Position numbers and translations under genes: made by a program
Notes under the pieces: model-generated
What the model was told of the DNA's origin: nothing
The model's database searches: none
Seen by the model: only the letters and a program-made list of their open reading frames with translations
DNA from: CAYSLZ01 sp964468355
GTDB lineage: Bacteria; Patescibacteriota; Microgenomatia; UBA12405; JAHJSD01
Assembly (NCBI GenBank): GCA_964468355.1
Contig: CAYXSV010000023.1
Location: 1-21,612 of the forward strand
Length of the DNA: 21,612 nt
Reading direction: 5' to 3'
Shown: piece by piece, positions 5,858 through 12,566 of the stretch
Position numbering within the stretch: position 1 is the stretch's first letter
Layout of the letters: the number at the start of each line of letters is the position of its first letter

Positions 5858-6040
5858 ATGACGAATGAAAACAATTCGTTTTACACTGTAGAACAAGTTG
5901 CATCTCTACTACAAGTTCATTGGCAGACAGTTTTGAACTATATAAAAAGCGGAAAATTAAAAGCTGCTAGATTGGGCAAGGGATATCGAGTGGCCAAGGA
6001 AGATTTAGACGATTTTTTTAAAGAGAATAAAACACAATGA
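5858..6040 (+). CDS. excisionase-family (HTH_17) DNA-binding protein
   Basis: A 60-aa MerR-like helix-turn-helix protein: YTVEQVASLLQVHWQTVLNYI, then SGKLKAARLGKGYRVAKEDL, the standard pattern of the Xis/HTH_17 family. Members act as recombination directionality factors or small transcription regulators. Here the stop overlaps the methyltransferase start as ATGA (6037-6040). Translational coupling suggests a controller of the restriction-modification genes, comparable in role to C proteins though a different fold. A role as excisionase for the serine recombinase is also possible. A weak extended -10 (TGATTTATA) lies six bases before the ATG. Confidence 0.88.
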   Translation: MTNENNSFYTVEQVASLLQVHWQTVLNYIKSGKLKAARLGKGYRVAKEDLDDFFKENKTQ

Positions 6041-7158
6041 AACCACTAATAAAATGGCCTGGGGGTAAATCCAGAGAATATAAAAACATAAAAGATATTA
6101 TTCCATCGGATATGGATAAATACATAGAGCCGTTCTTTGGTGGTGGTGGTATATATTTTAATCTTGAACCAAGAAAGGCAATTATCAATGATATTAATGA
6201 AAATTTAATGTCGCTGTACACCTTGCTAAAAACAAAAGATGGAAAATTTAAAGAGCTAATTACACATATTGCAAACGATTGGGACAATCTATCCTTAATT
6301 GCACAGAAAGTGCATGAAGATACCAAGAAGTACAAAAACAATATCAGCAAAGATAAGATTATTGATGAAATTGATAAATTAAGCAAAGACAAATCATTAC
6401 CCAAATTAATTAATGGACAAGAACATTATTGGGACTTATTGAAAGATGGATTAATCGACAAGTTAAATCGTATTGTTAGTTTGGAAATAAAAAATGGAAA
6501 ATTCAGCGATAAAGATTTTTATGATCAGATCGTTGCTGTTACAAAAGGAGCCTATTATTACTACATTCGAGACAAATATGTTCCTAAAAACAAAACTGAA
6601 GAAACGGCACAATTCTTTTACCTAAGAGAATACTGCTTTGGTTCAATGTTTAGGTTTAATAAAGATGGAAAATTCAATATTCCATATGGGGGTGCCTCTT
6701 ACAATAGTAAATCATTTCATACGAAAATAGATAAATCTCTCTCTCCCGCAGTTAATCAATTGTTACAAGGTACAGAAATTTACTGCGAAGACTTTAAAAC
6801 ATTTTTTAATAAAATTAATAATCAAATTAGCTGGAATGATTTTTCCTTTTTCGATCCTCCATATGACACTGAATTTTCTGAATATGACAAGCAACCATTT
6901 GGGAAAAAAGATCAAGAAGAGTTAGCGGAAGTTTTTGGGAAACTTAAATGCAAAGGTTTAATGATTATAAAAAAAACTGACTTCATATACGAAATCTATA
7001 AGAACCAACAGAAAGCGAACCCTAAGATACAAATTAATGAATACGGCAAAAACTACTCATATAATGTTAGGGGAAGAAATGAAAGAGAAGTAACGCACCT
7101 GCTAATTACTAACTATGATTTTGATTTAGTGAAGCATAATGTTCAACTATCTCTTTAA
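6037..7158 (+). CDS. D12 class (Dam-like) N6-adenine DNA methyltransferase
   Basis: Transfers a methyl group from SAM to adenine N6 in a specific DNA site. The alpha-class order is visible: motif X KWPGGK (6-11), motif I EPFFGGGG (31-38), NDIN (51-54), motif IV DPPY (273-276), and the Dam-like RFNKDGKFNIPYGG (206-219). It is 373 aa against about 270-280 for Dam. The extra length lies at about residues 65-180, a Lys-rich stretch in the target-recognition region. Family members often methylate GATC, but the insertion makes the specificity uncertain. It is coupled to the HTH gene upstream, and its last 50 bases overlap the 3' end of the convergent nuclease gene, so modification and restriction are physically locked together. 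Confidence 0.93.
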   Translation: MKPLIKWPGGKSREYKNIKDIIPSDMDKYIEPFFGGGGIYFNLEPRKAIINDINENLMSLYTLLKTKDGKFKELITHIANDWDNLSLIAQKVHEDTKKYKNNISKDKIIDEIDKLSKDKSLPKLINGQEHYWDLLKDGLIDKLNRIVSLEIKNGKFSDKDFYDQIVAVTKGAYYYYIRDKYVPKNKTEETAQFFYLREYCFGSMFRFNKDGKFNIPYGGASYNSKSFHTKIDKSLSPAVNQLLQGTEIYCEDFKTFFNKINNQISWNDFSFFDPPYDTEFSEYDKQPFGKKDQEELAEVFGKLKCKGLMIIKKTDFIYEIYKNQQKANPKIQINEYGKNYSYNVRGRNEREVTHLLITNYDFDLVKHNVQLSL

Positions 7159-7936
7159 GTGCATCCTTCAAGTAATGTGCGTGTTGTAGATACGAACTTT
7201 TAACCGCCTCATAACCATCTGGGGATGCACAAAAGAAATTCCAAAAGTCTCTTCCAACCTTAATTTCATTATCTGAAAAAAATTGTCTCACTCTCTCTTG
7301 TGTCCACTTTGCATCTTCGCCATATTTATTATATGCGGTGCAGAAAAATATTTTAACATTATCATCTGGTTGAATTTCATCACTATTTCGTAATATTACA
7401 TACTGTTCTAGTAGAGCTTCCTTTTCACTTCGTGCTTTTTTATTGTCTAAATCTCCACCAATTTTTAACTCAACCAGAAATTTTTGCTTAGGATCAGATT
7501 TGAGTGTAAGATAATAGTCGGATGAATGTCTCTTAAATCTTTTACTACTATCTGCTTCTTGATATACAGTTTCTAAGTCGATATCTTCAGGTTTTTTACC
7601 TCTATTTTTGTATATTTCCAGCAACGCTGCAATTGCCCCAATAGATTCTTCTGAAATGTATCCTTCTACTCGATTTTTAACATCATATTTTTCTTGTGCA
7701 ATTTCTTTAGCAATTTTTTCTAATCTATTACCAAGGGAACTGTCCAGTGATCGCATTAGTGCGGAATAAACTGTGACTTCGTCACCCAAGGCAGCAATAA
7801 ATATATTGTTTTTCTTATTAACTATATTTACTCCCTTTTTACCCTTTTCTGAGACATAGTCGTGCAAAAAAGTTGAAGCAAAATCTTTAATCTCCCTTTC
7901 TATAATTGCATCTACAAAATCTAAGTTGTCTGACAT
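7109..7936 (-). CDS. TdeIII-like type II restriction endonuclease
   Basis: Probable site-specific DNA endonuclease of the system. The PD-(D/E)xK core is seen as SSDYYLTLK (Asp140), then KFLVELKIGG (Glu156, Lys158). The following AYNKYGEDAKW (201-211) and VGRDFWNFFCA (227-237) recall the TdeIII/MjaII family pattern (a YxxYGE segment, then GxxFWNF). The N-terminal half is helical with no clear motif. The length of 275 aa is normal. Known TdeIII-family enzymes cut GGNCC, which has no adenine, whereas both partner methyltransferases look like adenine enzymes, so the site here may differ. It is convergent with the D12 gene and divergent from the beta-class methyltransferase. The fold is fairly sure, the family likely. 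Confidence 0.8.
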   Translation of the reverse strand: MSDNLDFVDAIIEREIKDFASTFLHDYVSEKGKKGVNIVNKKNNIFIAALGDEVTVYSALMRSLDSSLGNRLEKIAKEIAQEKYDVKNRVEGYISEESIGAIAALLEIYKNRGKKPEDIDLETVYQEADSSKRFKRHSSDYYLTLKSDPKQKFLVELKIGGDLDNKKARSEKEALLEQYVILRNSDEIQPDDNVKIFFCTAYNKYGEDAKWTQERVRQFFSDNEIKVGRDFWNFFCASPDGYEAVKSSYLQHAHYLKDALKEIVEHYASLNQNHS

Positions 7937-7943
7937 ATCTGCA

Positions 7944-7966
7944 ATTTTATCAATAACTCGTATAAA
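7944..7966. promoter_or_regulatory. compact divergent promoter region, nuclease / beta-class methyltransferase
   Basis: The minus strand has TGATAAAAT at 7944-7952, seven bases before the nuclease ATG at 7936. The plus strand has TATAAA at 7961-7966, 12 bases before the methyltransferase ATG at 7979. The two -10 boxes are 8 bases apart, so polymerases would probably exclude each other. Confidence 0.55.
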
Positions 7967-7978
7967 ATGATACTGCGT

Positions 7979-8701
7979 ATGAAAAATACTTTTATACTTG
8001 GCGACGCTCTCACAACTATTAGAAAGTTACCTTCTGAAAAATTTGATCTTATACTTACTGATCCTCCATATGACATACGTAAGTATTCGACTGGAAACAT
8101 TTCTCTACCTGGAAGAAAGCCCTTGAATAACGATATTGCAAAGTGGGATGCTGAAATACCAATAAGAGATTATGTTAAAGAATTTAGAAGATTAGTAAAG
8201 AAAACTGGCAACGTTTTCATTTTTACGAGTTACAACCTGTTTGGTAATTGGCATAAAGAACTGGATCCTCTATTCGATACCTGTAATTTTATGATTTGGC
8301 ACAAGAGGAACCCGCCACCACGAATTTATAAAAATAGCTTTTTGCATAGTTGTGAAATGATTATTTGTGCATGGGACAAGGGACATACGTGGAATTTCTC
8401 AGATCAAAGCAAAATGCATAACTTTTTTGAAAGCACCATTTGCATGAGGCCTGAAAGATTAAACCATCCAACTCAAAAGCCATTATCCATAGTAAGACAT
8501 ATTATGGAGATTGCATCTAAGCCAAATGATTTAGTGTTGGATTGTTTTGCTGGAACTGGAACAACAGGCATTGCATCATTGCTTACTAGACGCCGTTATT
8601 ACTTAGTTGAGTTGGAGCAGGAATACTATAAATTGGCGTCACAAAGACTAGAAAATGCAGTAAATAGATTGTCAAAACAGTCAAACGAAAAAGTTGCATA
8701 A
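7979..8701 (+). CDS. beta-class site-specific DNA methyltransferase (probably N6-adenine)
   Basis: SAM-dependent DNA methyltransferase with the beta-class order: motif IV TDPPYD first (DPPY at 28-31), then HPTQKP (163-168) and motif I CFAGTGTTG (189-197) near the C-terminus. DPPY favours adenine N6. The 240 aa match HinfI/DpnA-type enzymes. The frame is open from an ATG at 7967, but MKNTFILGDAL is the natural family start, and 7967 touches the -10 box. With the D12 enzyme it gives two methyltransferases of different classes for one nuclease, as in DpnII or in systems with asymmetric sites. The unknown 263-aa gene follows seven bases later. Confidence 0.92.
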   Translation: MKNTFILGDALTTIRKLPSEKFDLILTDPPYDIRKYSTGNISLPGRKPLNNDIAKWDAEIPIRDYVKEFRRLVKKTGNVFIFTSYNLFGNWHKELDPLFDTCNFMIWHKRNPPPRIYKNSFLHSCEMIICAWDKGHTWNFSDQSKMHNFFESTICMRPERLNHPTQKPLSIVRHIMEIASKPNDLVLDCFAGTGTTGIASLLTRRRYYLVELEQEYYKLASQRLENAVNRLSKQSNEKVA

Positions 8702-8708
8702 CTACACA

Positions 8709-9500
8709 ATGAAACAAAGTGATTTAAATAAACTTAGAATTGAAATTCTAACGAATAACGATAGAAATTTTTTGGAGCTAGCGATTCTTTTCGACAAGCC
8801 TGAATTTTTGGAATACCTACCCAAGATAAGAAAAAAATATAGTATCAATTCATTGCACAGGCTAGAAGAATACGAACAGTTATTGGATAAGCATTTTAAG
8901 AGCAACGAATCCAAGTTCGATTTTTCAACATATGAGAACGCCAAAGAACTGATTGAGTATGCAAATAAAAATGTAGTTTGGTACGAAGAGATTGAAGATA
9001 CTGGGATGACGATGTATCAACAACTTGATACTGATGCTTCAATTCTATGCCACCTTTTTCATCGTCCTCCCTATTTTGCTGAACCAATAAAACAAGCCAT
9101 CTTGTGTGGTGCGGTGAATGGAGATTTATTCGACACAACATCATCCACTATTGTTGAACAAGACATGCTCTATTCCACCACAGGCCACTTTCAACTCCCG
9201 CAAGTAGCTATTCTAATTTCTCCAACATCAACAGATATTCAAATAAAAGAGCAGGTTCGTCGTGCCCGAAAGTTGTTTGCAACAAATGAAAAGTTAAGCT
9301 ACTACAAACCCAGAATAGATAAGGCTAACAAAATTCGTGCATATCGTGAATGGTATTGGAAACATTTAGAAGGAAAAACCTATGTGCAAATATCAACAGA
9401 ATGGATGGATAATCCTAATATTGAAAACACTGATTCTGGATCTGATGATAATCGAGTTCTCAAAGGCGTAGCCTACTACAAAAAACTTCTCTCCACATAA
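8709..9500 (+). CDS. uncharacterised 263-aa protein downstream of the methyltransferase
   Basis: No family recognised. The ORF is open from a TTG at 8694, inside the methyltransferase, but the ATG at 8709 is seven bases after that gene's stop and starts a good helix. The N-terminal third is charged and helical (NFLELAILFDKPEFLEYLP). The middle has a segment with two Cys (CHLFHRPPYFAEPIKQAILCGA). The C-terminal 70 residues look like a DNA-binding region: EQVRRARKLF, REWYWKHLEGKTYVQISTEW and NRVLKGVAYYKKLL read like a resolvase-type HTH. The tight link to the methyltransferase suggests a role in the restriction system or in the element's own regulation; this is inference. Confidence 0.75.
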   Translation: MKQSDLNKLRIEILTNNDRNFLELAILFDKPEFLEYLPKIRKKYSINSLHRLEEYEQLLDKHFKSNESKFDFSTYENAKELIEYANKNVVWYEEIEDTGMTMYQQLDTDASILCHLFHRPPYFAEPIKQAILCGAVNGDLFDTTSSTIVEQDMLYSTTGHFQLPQVAILISPTSTDIQIKEQVRRARKLFATNEKLSYYKPRIDKANKIRAYREWYWKHLEGKTYVQISTEWMDNPNIENTDSGSDDNRVLKGVAYYKKLLST

Positions 9501-9508
9501 CCTGCATT

Positions 9509-9522
9509 TTACGAGTTCGTAA
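9509..9522. promoter_or_regulatory. 14-base palindrome upstream of the DUF5659 gene, possible operator
   Basis: TTACGA-GT-TCGTAA is a perfect palindrome nine bases after the stop of the 263-aa gene and just before the larger hairpin at 9533-9588. It could be a repressor site for the following genes; no binder is known. Confidence 0.4.
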
Positions 9523-9532
9523 GTTTCATTCA

Positions 9533-9588
9533 AGTTGTCATGGCTCTCATAGACAATGGCCTTACTATGAGCATGAAACATGACAACT
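9533..9588. repeat. long two-stem hairpin over the DUF5659 start region
   Basis: The outer arms AGTTGTCATG (9533-9542) and CATGACAACT (9579-9588) are perfect. The inner arm CTATGAGC (9565-9572) pairs with GCTCTCATAG (9543-9552) with one bulged base. Candidate start codons at 9540, 9567 and 9573 all lie inside; ATG 9573 falls in the 6-base bulge. Confidence 0.65.
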
Positions 9589-9818
9589 ACTACAAAACTT
9601 CCGATCTCTGTTTGGCAGCTTTTCTCCTAGTCAAAGGCGTTGATTTTATCGGCATCAACCGCGACTCTCTTTCACCTCGGGCAACATTTGTATTTGCCGA
9701 TTCTTCCCACTGCCAATCGCTAGTCTCCGACTTTTCCCAGATGAATACCACCGTTGAGCCAATCGGGTTCCACGCAGCCATGAAACGGCTCAAACAGTTG
9801 GTGCATCTAAACGGCTAA
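9540..9818 (+). CDS. DUF5659 domain protein
   Basis: Small protein of unknown function. NYYKTSDLCLAAFLLVKG, then INRDSLSPRATFVFADS and FHAAMKRLKQLVH, follow the DUF5659 pattern (a YxTxDLxLAAxL opening, a TFVF strand, and a C-terminal helix). The family is common on mobile elements of candidate-phylum and Gram-positive bacteria. The frame is open from the ATG at 9540, but family members begin close to the YKTSD motif, so ATG 9573 (82 aa) is a better start; I keep the longer frame because neither has an SD. A large hairpin covers the candidate starts, so translation may be controlled by RNA structure. The SpoVG-like gene follows after 24 bases. Confidence 0.8.
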   Translation: MALIDNGLTMSMKHDNYYKTSDLCLAAFLLVKGVDFIGINRDSLSPRATFVFADSSHCQSLVSDFSQMNTTVEPIGFHAAMKRLKQLVHLNG

Positions 9819-9842
9819 TCAATCAGCCGAATATGAAATGAG

Positions 9843-10226
9843 ATGAATATGAGCTATATACACCGAGACAACATCGAAATACGCATAAAGCTAGGCGACA
9901 CAAAAAGCTACCTTGCTAGGGCTACTGTGATCTTCTTTGGCTGTATTGAAACTCATGGGTGGAGAGTCATGGAATCCACCAAGATGCACCCTCAGTTTGG
10001 CGAACATATATGGATTCAAGCACCTTCTATCAAAGCGGGCCCAAAGTGGAAAGAAATTGTTTACATTTCAGATCGAAAAGCGTGGGAATTGGTACACGAA
10101 ATGATTTTTGACGCTTTCCACATGGCCAGAAGCAAAAAAGAGGGTGTTGAGGGAACGGAAGCAGTTAGCAACGAAAAAACATCCCAGTCAGAAGAGGAGG
10201 TTGATTTAGATGATATACCCTTTTAA
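9843..10226 (+). CDS. SpoVG-like protein with an SSB-type C-terminal tip
   Basis: Residues 10-95 read like a SpoVG/septation-protein domain: IEIRIKLGDTKSYLARATVIFFGC, then HIWIQAPSIKAG, KWKEIVYISDR and a C-terminal helix (AWELVHEMIFDAFHMA). SpoVG proteins are known nucleic-acid binders. The last 30 residues are acidic and probably disordered, ending LDDIPF. This is nearly the same as the conserved tip of bacterial single-stranded DNA-binding protein, which recruits partner enzymes. The protein probably binds DNA and docks replication or repair proteins, serving the element as an SSB substitute. That role is inference; the tail itself is plain. The possible start codons ATG 9843 and ATG 9849 differ by only two residues. 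Confidence 0.75.
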   Translation: MNMSYIHRDNIEIRIKLGDTKSYLARATVIFFGCIETHGWRVMESTKMHPQFGEHIWIQAPSIKAGPKWKEIVYISDRKAWELVHEMIFDAFHMARSKKEGVEGTEAVSNEKTSQSEEEVDLDDIPF

Positions 10227-10239
10227 CAACATTCAGACA

Positions 10240-10327
10240 ATAGTAACTATATATAGCTATATTGTATATCCACTATTTATAGTAACTATCTTGTACCTAT
10301 TAAGGTGTAAGTATACAAAGTTACTAT
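10240..10327. repeat. three iteron-like repeats, about 39-40 base period
   Basis: ATAGTAACTAT occurs at 10240-10250 and 10279-10289, and the inverted form AGTTACTAT at 10319-10327. The first bases are 39 and 40 apart, close to four helical turns. The unit is itself nearly palindromic. The 315-base gap 10227-10541 holds only these and the hairpin at 10474-10520; I see no convincing gene in it. Confidence 0.6.
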
Positions 10328-10473
10328 ATGACTATAGTTGGTTATTGGGTATTGGTTATAGACAGTATTATCCTTCTTCTTCATTTTTCGGCGAAACATT
10401 TACGACAAGAGTTTCTAACAGTGTTTTAAGGCTTCATCATAAGAGTCATAAGAGTCAGCAACGAGTGTTTGTT

Positions 10474-10520
10474 ATATCCCTACATTCATTAGCTGGCTCT
10501 TTTTGTGTGAATAGGGATAT
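10474..10520. repeat. inverted repeat upstream of the 66-aa gene
   Basis: ATATCCCTA (10474-10482) pairs with TAGGGATAT (10512-10520). Allowing a 2-base bulge, the alternative pairing of ATATCCCT and ATTCA with TGAAT and AGGGATAT makes 13 pairs. The right arm ends 21 bases before the next ATG. It could be a regulatory hairpin or a recombination site. Confidence 0.55.
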
Positions 10521-10541
10521 TAGCCGATCAGCACTACAGAA

Positions 10542-10742
10542 ATGAATAAAACAAAACCTATCACCACCAAACCGTCAAAGTACAATCCTGCTCCCGAGGT
10601 AGACATGGATGAGTTAGCCAAAAAGTGGATTGAGATGTTGTTTGAATTGCCCCACAACCAGGCTAATTCCAGGCTTGGAATCCATCAAATTCTTACTTAT
10701 CCTGACAGCAAGCAACCAGATGTAATTGAGTTTAGTAATTGA
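10542..10742 (+). CDS. small hypothetical protein, 66 aa, upstream of the recombinase
   Basis: Not recognised. The N-terminus is basic and Pro-rich (KTKPITTKPSKYNPAPE), followed by a helical stretch (MDELAKKWIEMLFELP) and a polar C-terminus. It lies 18 bases before the recombinase start, and a 20-base palindrome overlaps its stop codon. Its protein-like composition and position between two regulatory-looking palindromes make it a likely real gene, perhaps coupled to the recombinase. Confidence 0.6.
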   Translation: MNKTKPITTKPSKYNPAPEVDMDELAKKWIEMLFELPHNQANSRLGIHQILTYPDSKQPDVIEFSN

Positions 10743-10750
10743 TTACTAAA
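10731..10750. promoter_or_regulatory. palindrome before the recombinase gene, possible operator
   Basis: TTTAGTAAT-TG-ATTACTAAA is perfect and ends 10 bases before the recombinase ATG at 10761. Its half-site TAGTAA is also the core of the iteron-like repeats at 10240-10327, so one protein may bind both. Confidence 0.55.
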
Positions 10751-10760
10751 GTGACAATAA

Positions 10761-12371
10761 ATGAGTATGAACATGCAAACCATAGACACCCCCACTAGCA
10801 TTAACCCCACCCCCAAGTGTCTTGGCTACGATAGGGTGAGTACGATTAATCAGCGTGATAATGGTTTAAGTCTAGAAACTCAGAAAACCCAGATCCTAAA
10901 AAAGATTGAAGAGTTAGGTGGTGAGTTAGCCGAACCTATTTTCGAAGACGGTGGCATCACAGGCACATCCATTGAGAAACGGCCAGCCATACAAGCATTA
11001 ATGGCCAGATGTGCCAAGAAAGACATTGATTACATCGTGGTACAAGATTCCTCCCGCATCTCTAGAAACACCCTCGAATACCTAGTCATCAAACAAACCC
11101 TCAAACAATATGGAACCGCTATTGTGCCATTAACAGGAGCCATCAGTAGCGATATTGGCCCAATGGGTGAAGTCATGGATGAAATGATCGCCGTTGTTCA
11201 TAGCATCGTACCCAGGCTAACCAGCTACAAGGTAAAGCAAACAGGAGCCGAGAAGTTTGCAGCGGGATATTATCCATCGGTAGCTCCACTTGGTTATCTT
11301 AATGTCGTCAACAAAAACCCAACCAATTCATACGACAAACGCATCATCGAACCCAATCCGCAAATTTCTCCCTTCATCACCCAAGGATTTAAGTTGTATG
11401 CCACCCAACAACATACTATCTTCTCCATTCGTGAGTATCTCCACAACAACGGAGTCAGGGGCAAATCAGGGCGGCCATTAGCATACTCACATATGCACAA
11501 CATCTTAAAAAACCCGTTTTACTGGGGTTGGATGAGATGGGGAGGCCATGAGGGTATGGGTAAACACGAACCACTAATCGACAAACCCACCTTTGATCTA
11601 GTTCAGCAGATATTATCTAGGAGAGGAGAAAACGGTGTGAGACAACGCAAACACAACTTTCTATTACGAGGTGTGATTTATTGTAATCAGTGTGGCAGAC
11701 GCTATACCGCAGAATGGCACGTCAACAAAAAGAAGTTTGCCCATCGTGGAGGCAAGATTGGCTACTACCATTGTGCAGGGGTTGGCCGTGTCGGTAAATG
11801 CAAATCAACCTATGTCGAAATTGACGAACTGGAAGATCAGGTAAGGCAAGAAGTGGCTAAGCTAGAATTTTCGCCAGAATTTGTCGAGGCTGTAAAACGA
11901 AACATCCGCAAGGTATATGAAGAGGCCAACGGTAGAGTCAAACTAGCAAAAAAAGCCGCCTACAACCGCAGAGACGCACTAGAGATCAAACGGGAGAAGC
12001 TAGAAGAGGCATTACTAGATGGCACCATAACCAGTGATCGGTACAAGGTGTTAAACGCCAAAATCGAAGGTGAGATGCTAGACGTTCAAAAAGAACTAAC
12101 CGACATCAACAAAATCCGCACCATCGACATTGGAATAATTGACGATGTGTTAGCCCTAACCAAAGACATCGCCAGCACCTATGACAAGGCTGGTACCAAC
12201 GCTAGGCGGGCATTCCTCAACTTCTTCTTCGACAAAATGATGGTTGAAAACAAAAAAGTCGTTAAAGTGGAATACCAACCAGCCATCGAAGCACTAAACA
12301 AGGCTAAATTGGGTATATTAACGACTAATCGGCTCCCCGGGCTGGATTCGGACCAGCGACCTGCCGATTAA
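10761..12371 (+). CDS. large serine recombinase (site-specific integrase)
   Basis: Integrase/excisionase enzyme that joins attachment sites through a serine-DNA intermediate. The resolvase domain opens with GYDRVST (catalytic Ser27), and SSRISRNTLEYL (about 97-108) carries the conserved arginines 99 and 102. The recombinase domain follows (GYYPSVAPLGYL, SMHNILKNPFYWG-type pattern near 243-256). The zinc ribbon has Cys308, Cys311, Cys338 and Cys347. A coiled-coil region runs from about 355 to 460. The length of 536 aa is normal. Its last 12-13 codons (LPGLDSDQRPAD) read through the antisense strand of tRNA-Asn, so this tail is encoded by the target site and not by the element. It is probably the recombinase that inserted this island. 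Confidence 0.95.
   Translation: MSMNMQTIDTPTSINPTPKCLGYDRVSTINQRDNGLSLETQKTQILKKIEELGGELAEPIFEDGGITGTSIEKRPAIQALMARCAKKDIDYIVVQDSSRISRNTLEYLVIKQTLKQYGTAIVPLTGAISSDIGPMGEVMDEMIAVVHSIVPRLTSYKVKQTGAEKFAAGYYPSVAPLGYLNVVNKNPTNSYDKRIIEPNPQISPFITQGFKLYATQQHTIFSIREYLHNNGVRGKSGRPLAYSHMHNILKNPFYWGWMRWGGHEGMGKHEPLIDKPTFDLVQQILSRRGENGVRQRKHNFLLRGVIYCNQCGRRYTAEWHVNKKKFAHRGGKIGYYHCAGVGRVGKCKSTYVEIDELEDQVRQEVAKLEFSPEFVEAVKRNIRKVYEEANGRVKLAKKAAYNRRDALEIKREKLEEALLDGTITSDRYKVLNAKIEGEMLDVQKELTDINKIRTIDIGIIDDVLALTKDIASTYDKAGTNARRAFLNFFFDKMMVENKKVVKVEYQPAIEALNKAKLGILTTNRLPGLDSDQRPAD
12332..12340. other. candidate right attachment site in tRNA-Asn
   Basis: GCTCCCCGG at the tRNA-Asn 3' end matches 4204-4212. The recombinase ORF crossing this point shows that element and tRNA are directly joined. 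The tRNA remains intact, as expected if the element carries the 3' end of the tRNA. The exact crossover cannot be fixed from one sequence. Confidence 0.3.
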
Positions 12372-12404
12372 CAGTCGGACGCTCTACCACTGAGCTACCG
12401 GGGA
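12333..12404 (-). tRNA. tRNA-Asn (GTT)
   Basis: The acceptor arms TCCCCGG and CCGGGGA pair perfectly, with discriminator G. The D arm contains GCTCAGTGGTAGAGC. The anticodon loop CTGTTAA gives anticodon GTT. The T arm contains GGTCCGAATCC. The length is 72 bases and CCA is not encoded. The 3' 39 bases overlap the recombinase gene on the other strand. Confidence 0.95.
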
Positions 12405-12477
12405 ATAAATTATTAAACTATTATCTTTTTTACTTTGCAATACGTAAGTATAATAAAATTTCATTTTACGCTCTACC

Positions 12478-12519
12478 CTCCCGCAACGCTCAGTATCCTT
12501 CGCTTGCGTGGCGGGCGGG
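12478..12519. repeat. hairpin insert 1 in the tRNA-Asn copy
   Basis: CCCGCAACGC near the left end pairs with GCGTGGCGGG near the right end with one mismatch in ten. The GC content is far above the surroundings. Confidence 0.6.
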
Positions 12520-12532
12520 CCACTGAGCTACC

Positions 12533-12566
12533 TGTCCGCCTCGCCTGTGCTCGGCTGTCGGGCGGA
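12533..12566. repeat. hairpin insert 2 in the tRNA-Asn copy
   Basis: Terminal arms TCCGCC and GGCGGA are perfect, with a GC-rich 20-base interior. The remainder of the gap 12405-12647 shows no gene. Confidence 0.6.

Noticed and set aside
10240..10327. The three spaced repeats as a CRISPR array
   Set aside because: The units are only 9-11 bases, one is inverted, and no cas genes are present.
10210..10545. A 111-codon plus-strand ORF overlapping the end of the SpoVG-like gene
   Set aside because: It covers the iteron-like repeats and the 10474-10520 hairpin. It has an odd Tyr/Ser-rich composition, no motif and overlaps genes on both sides; the gap reads better as regulatory DNA.
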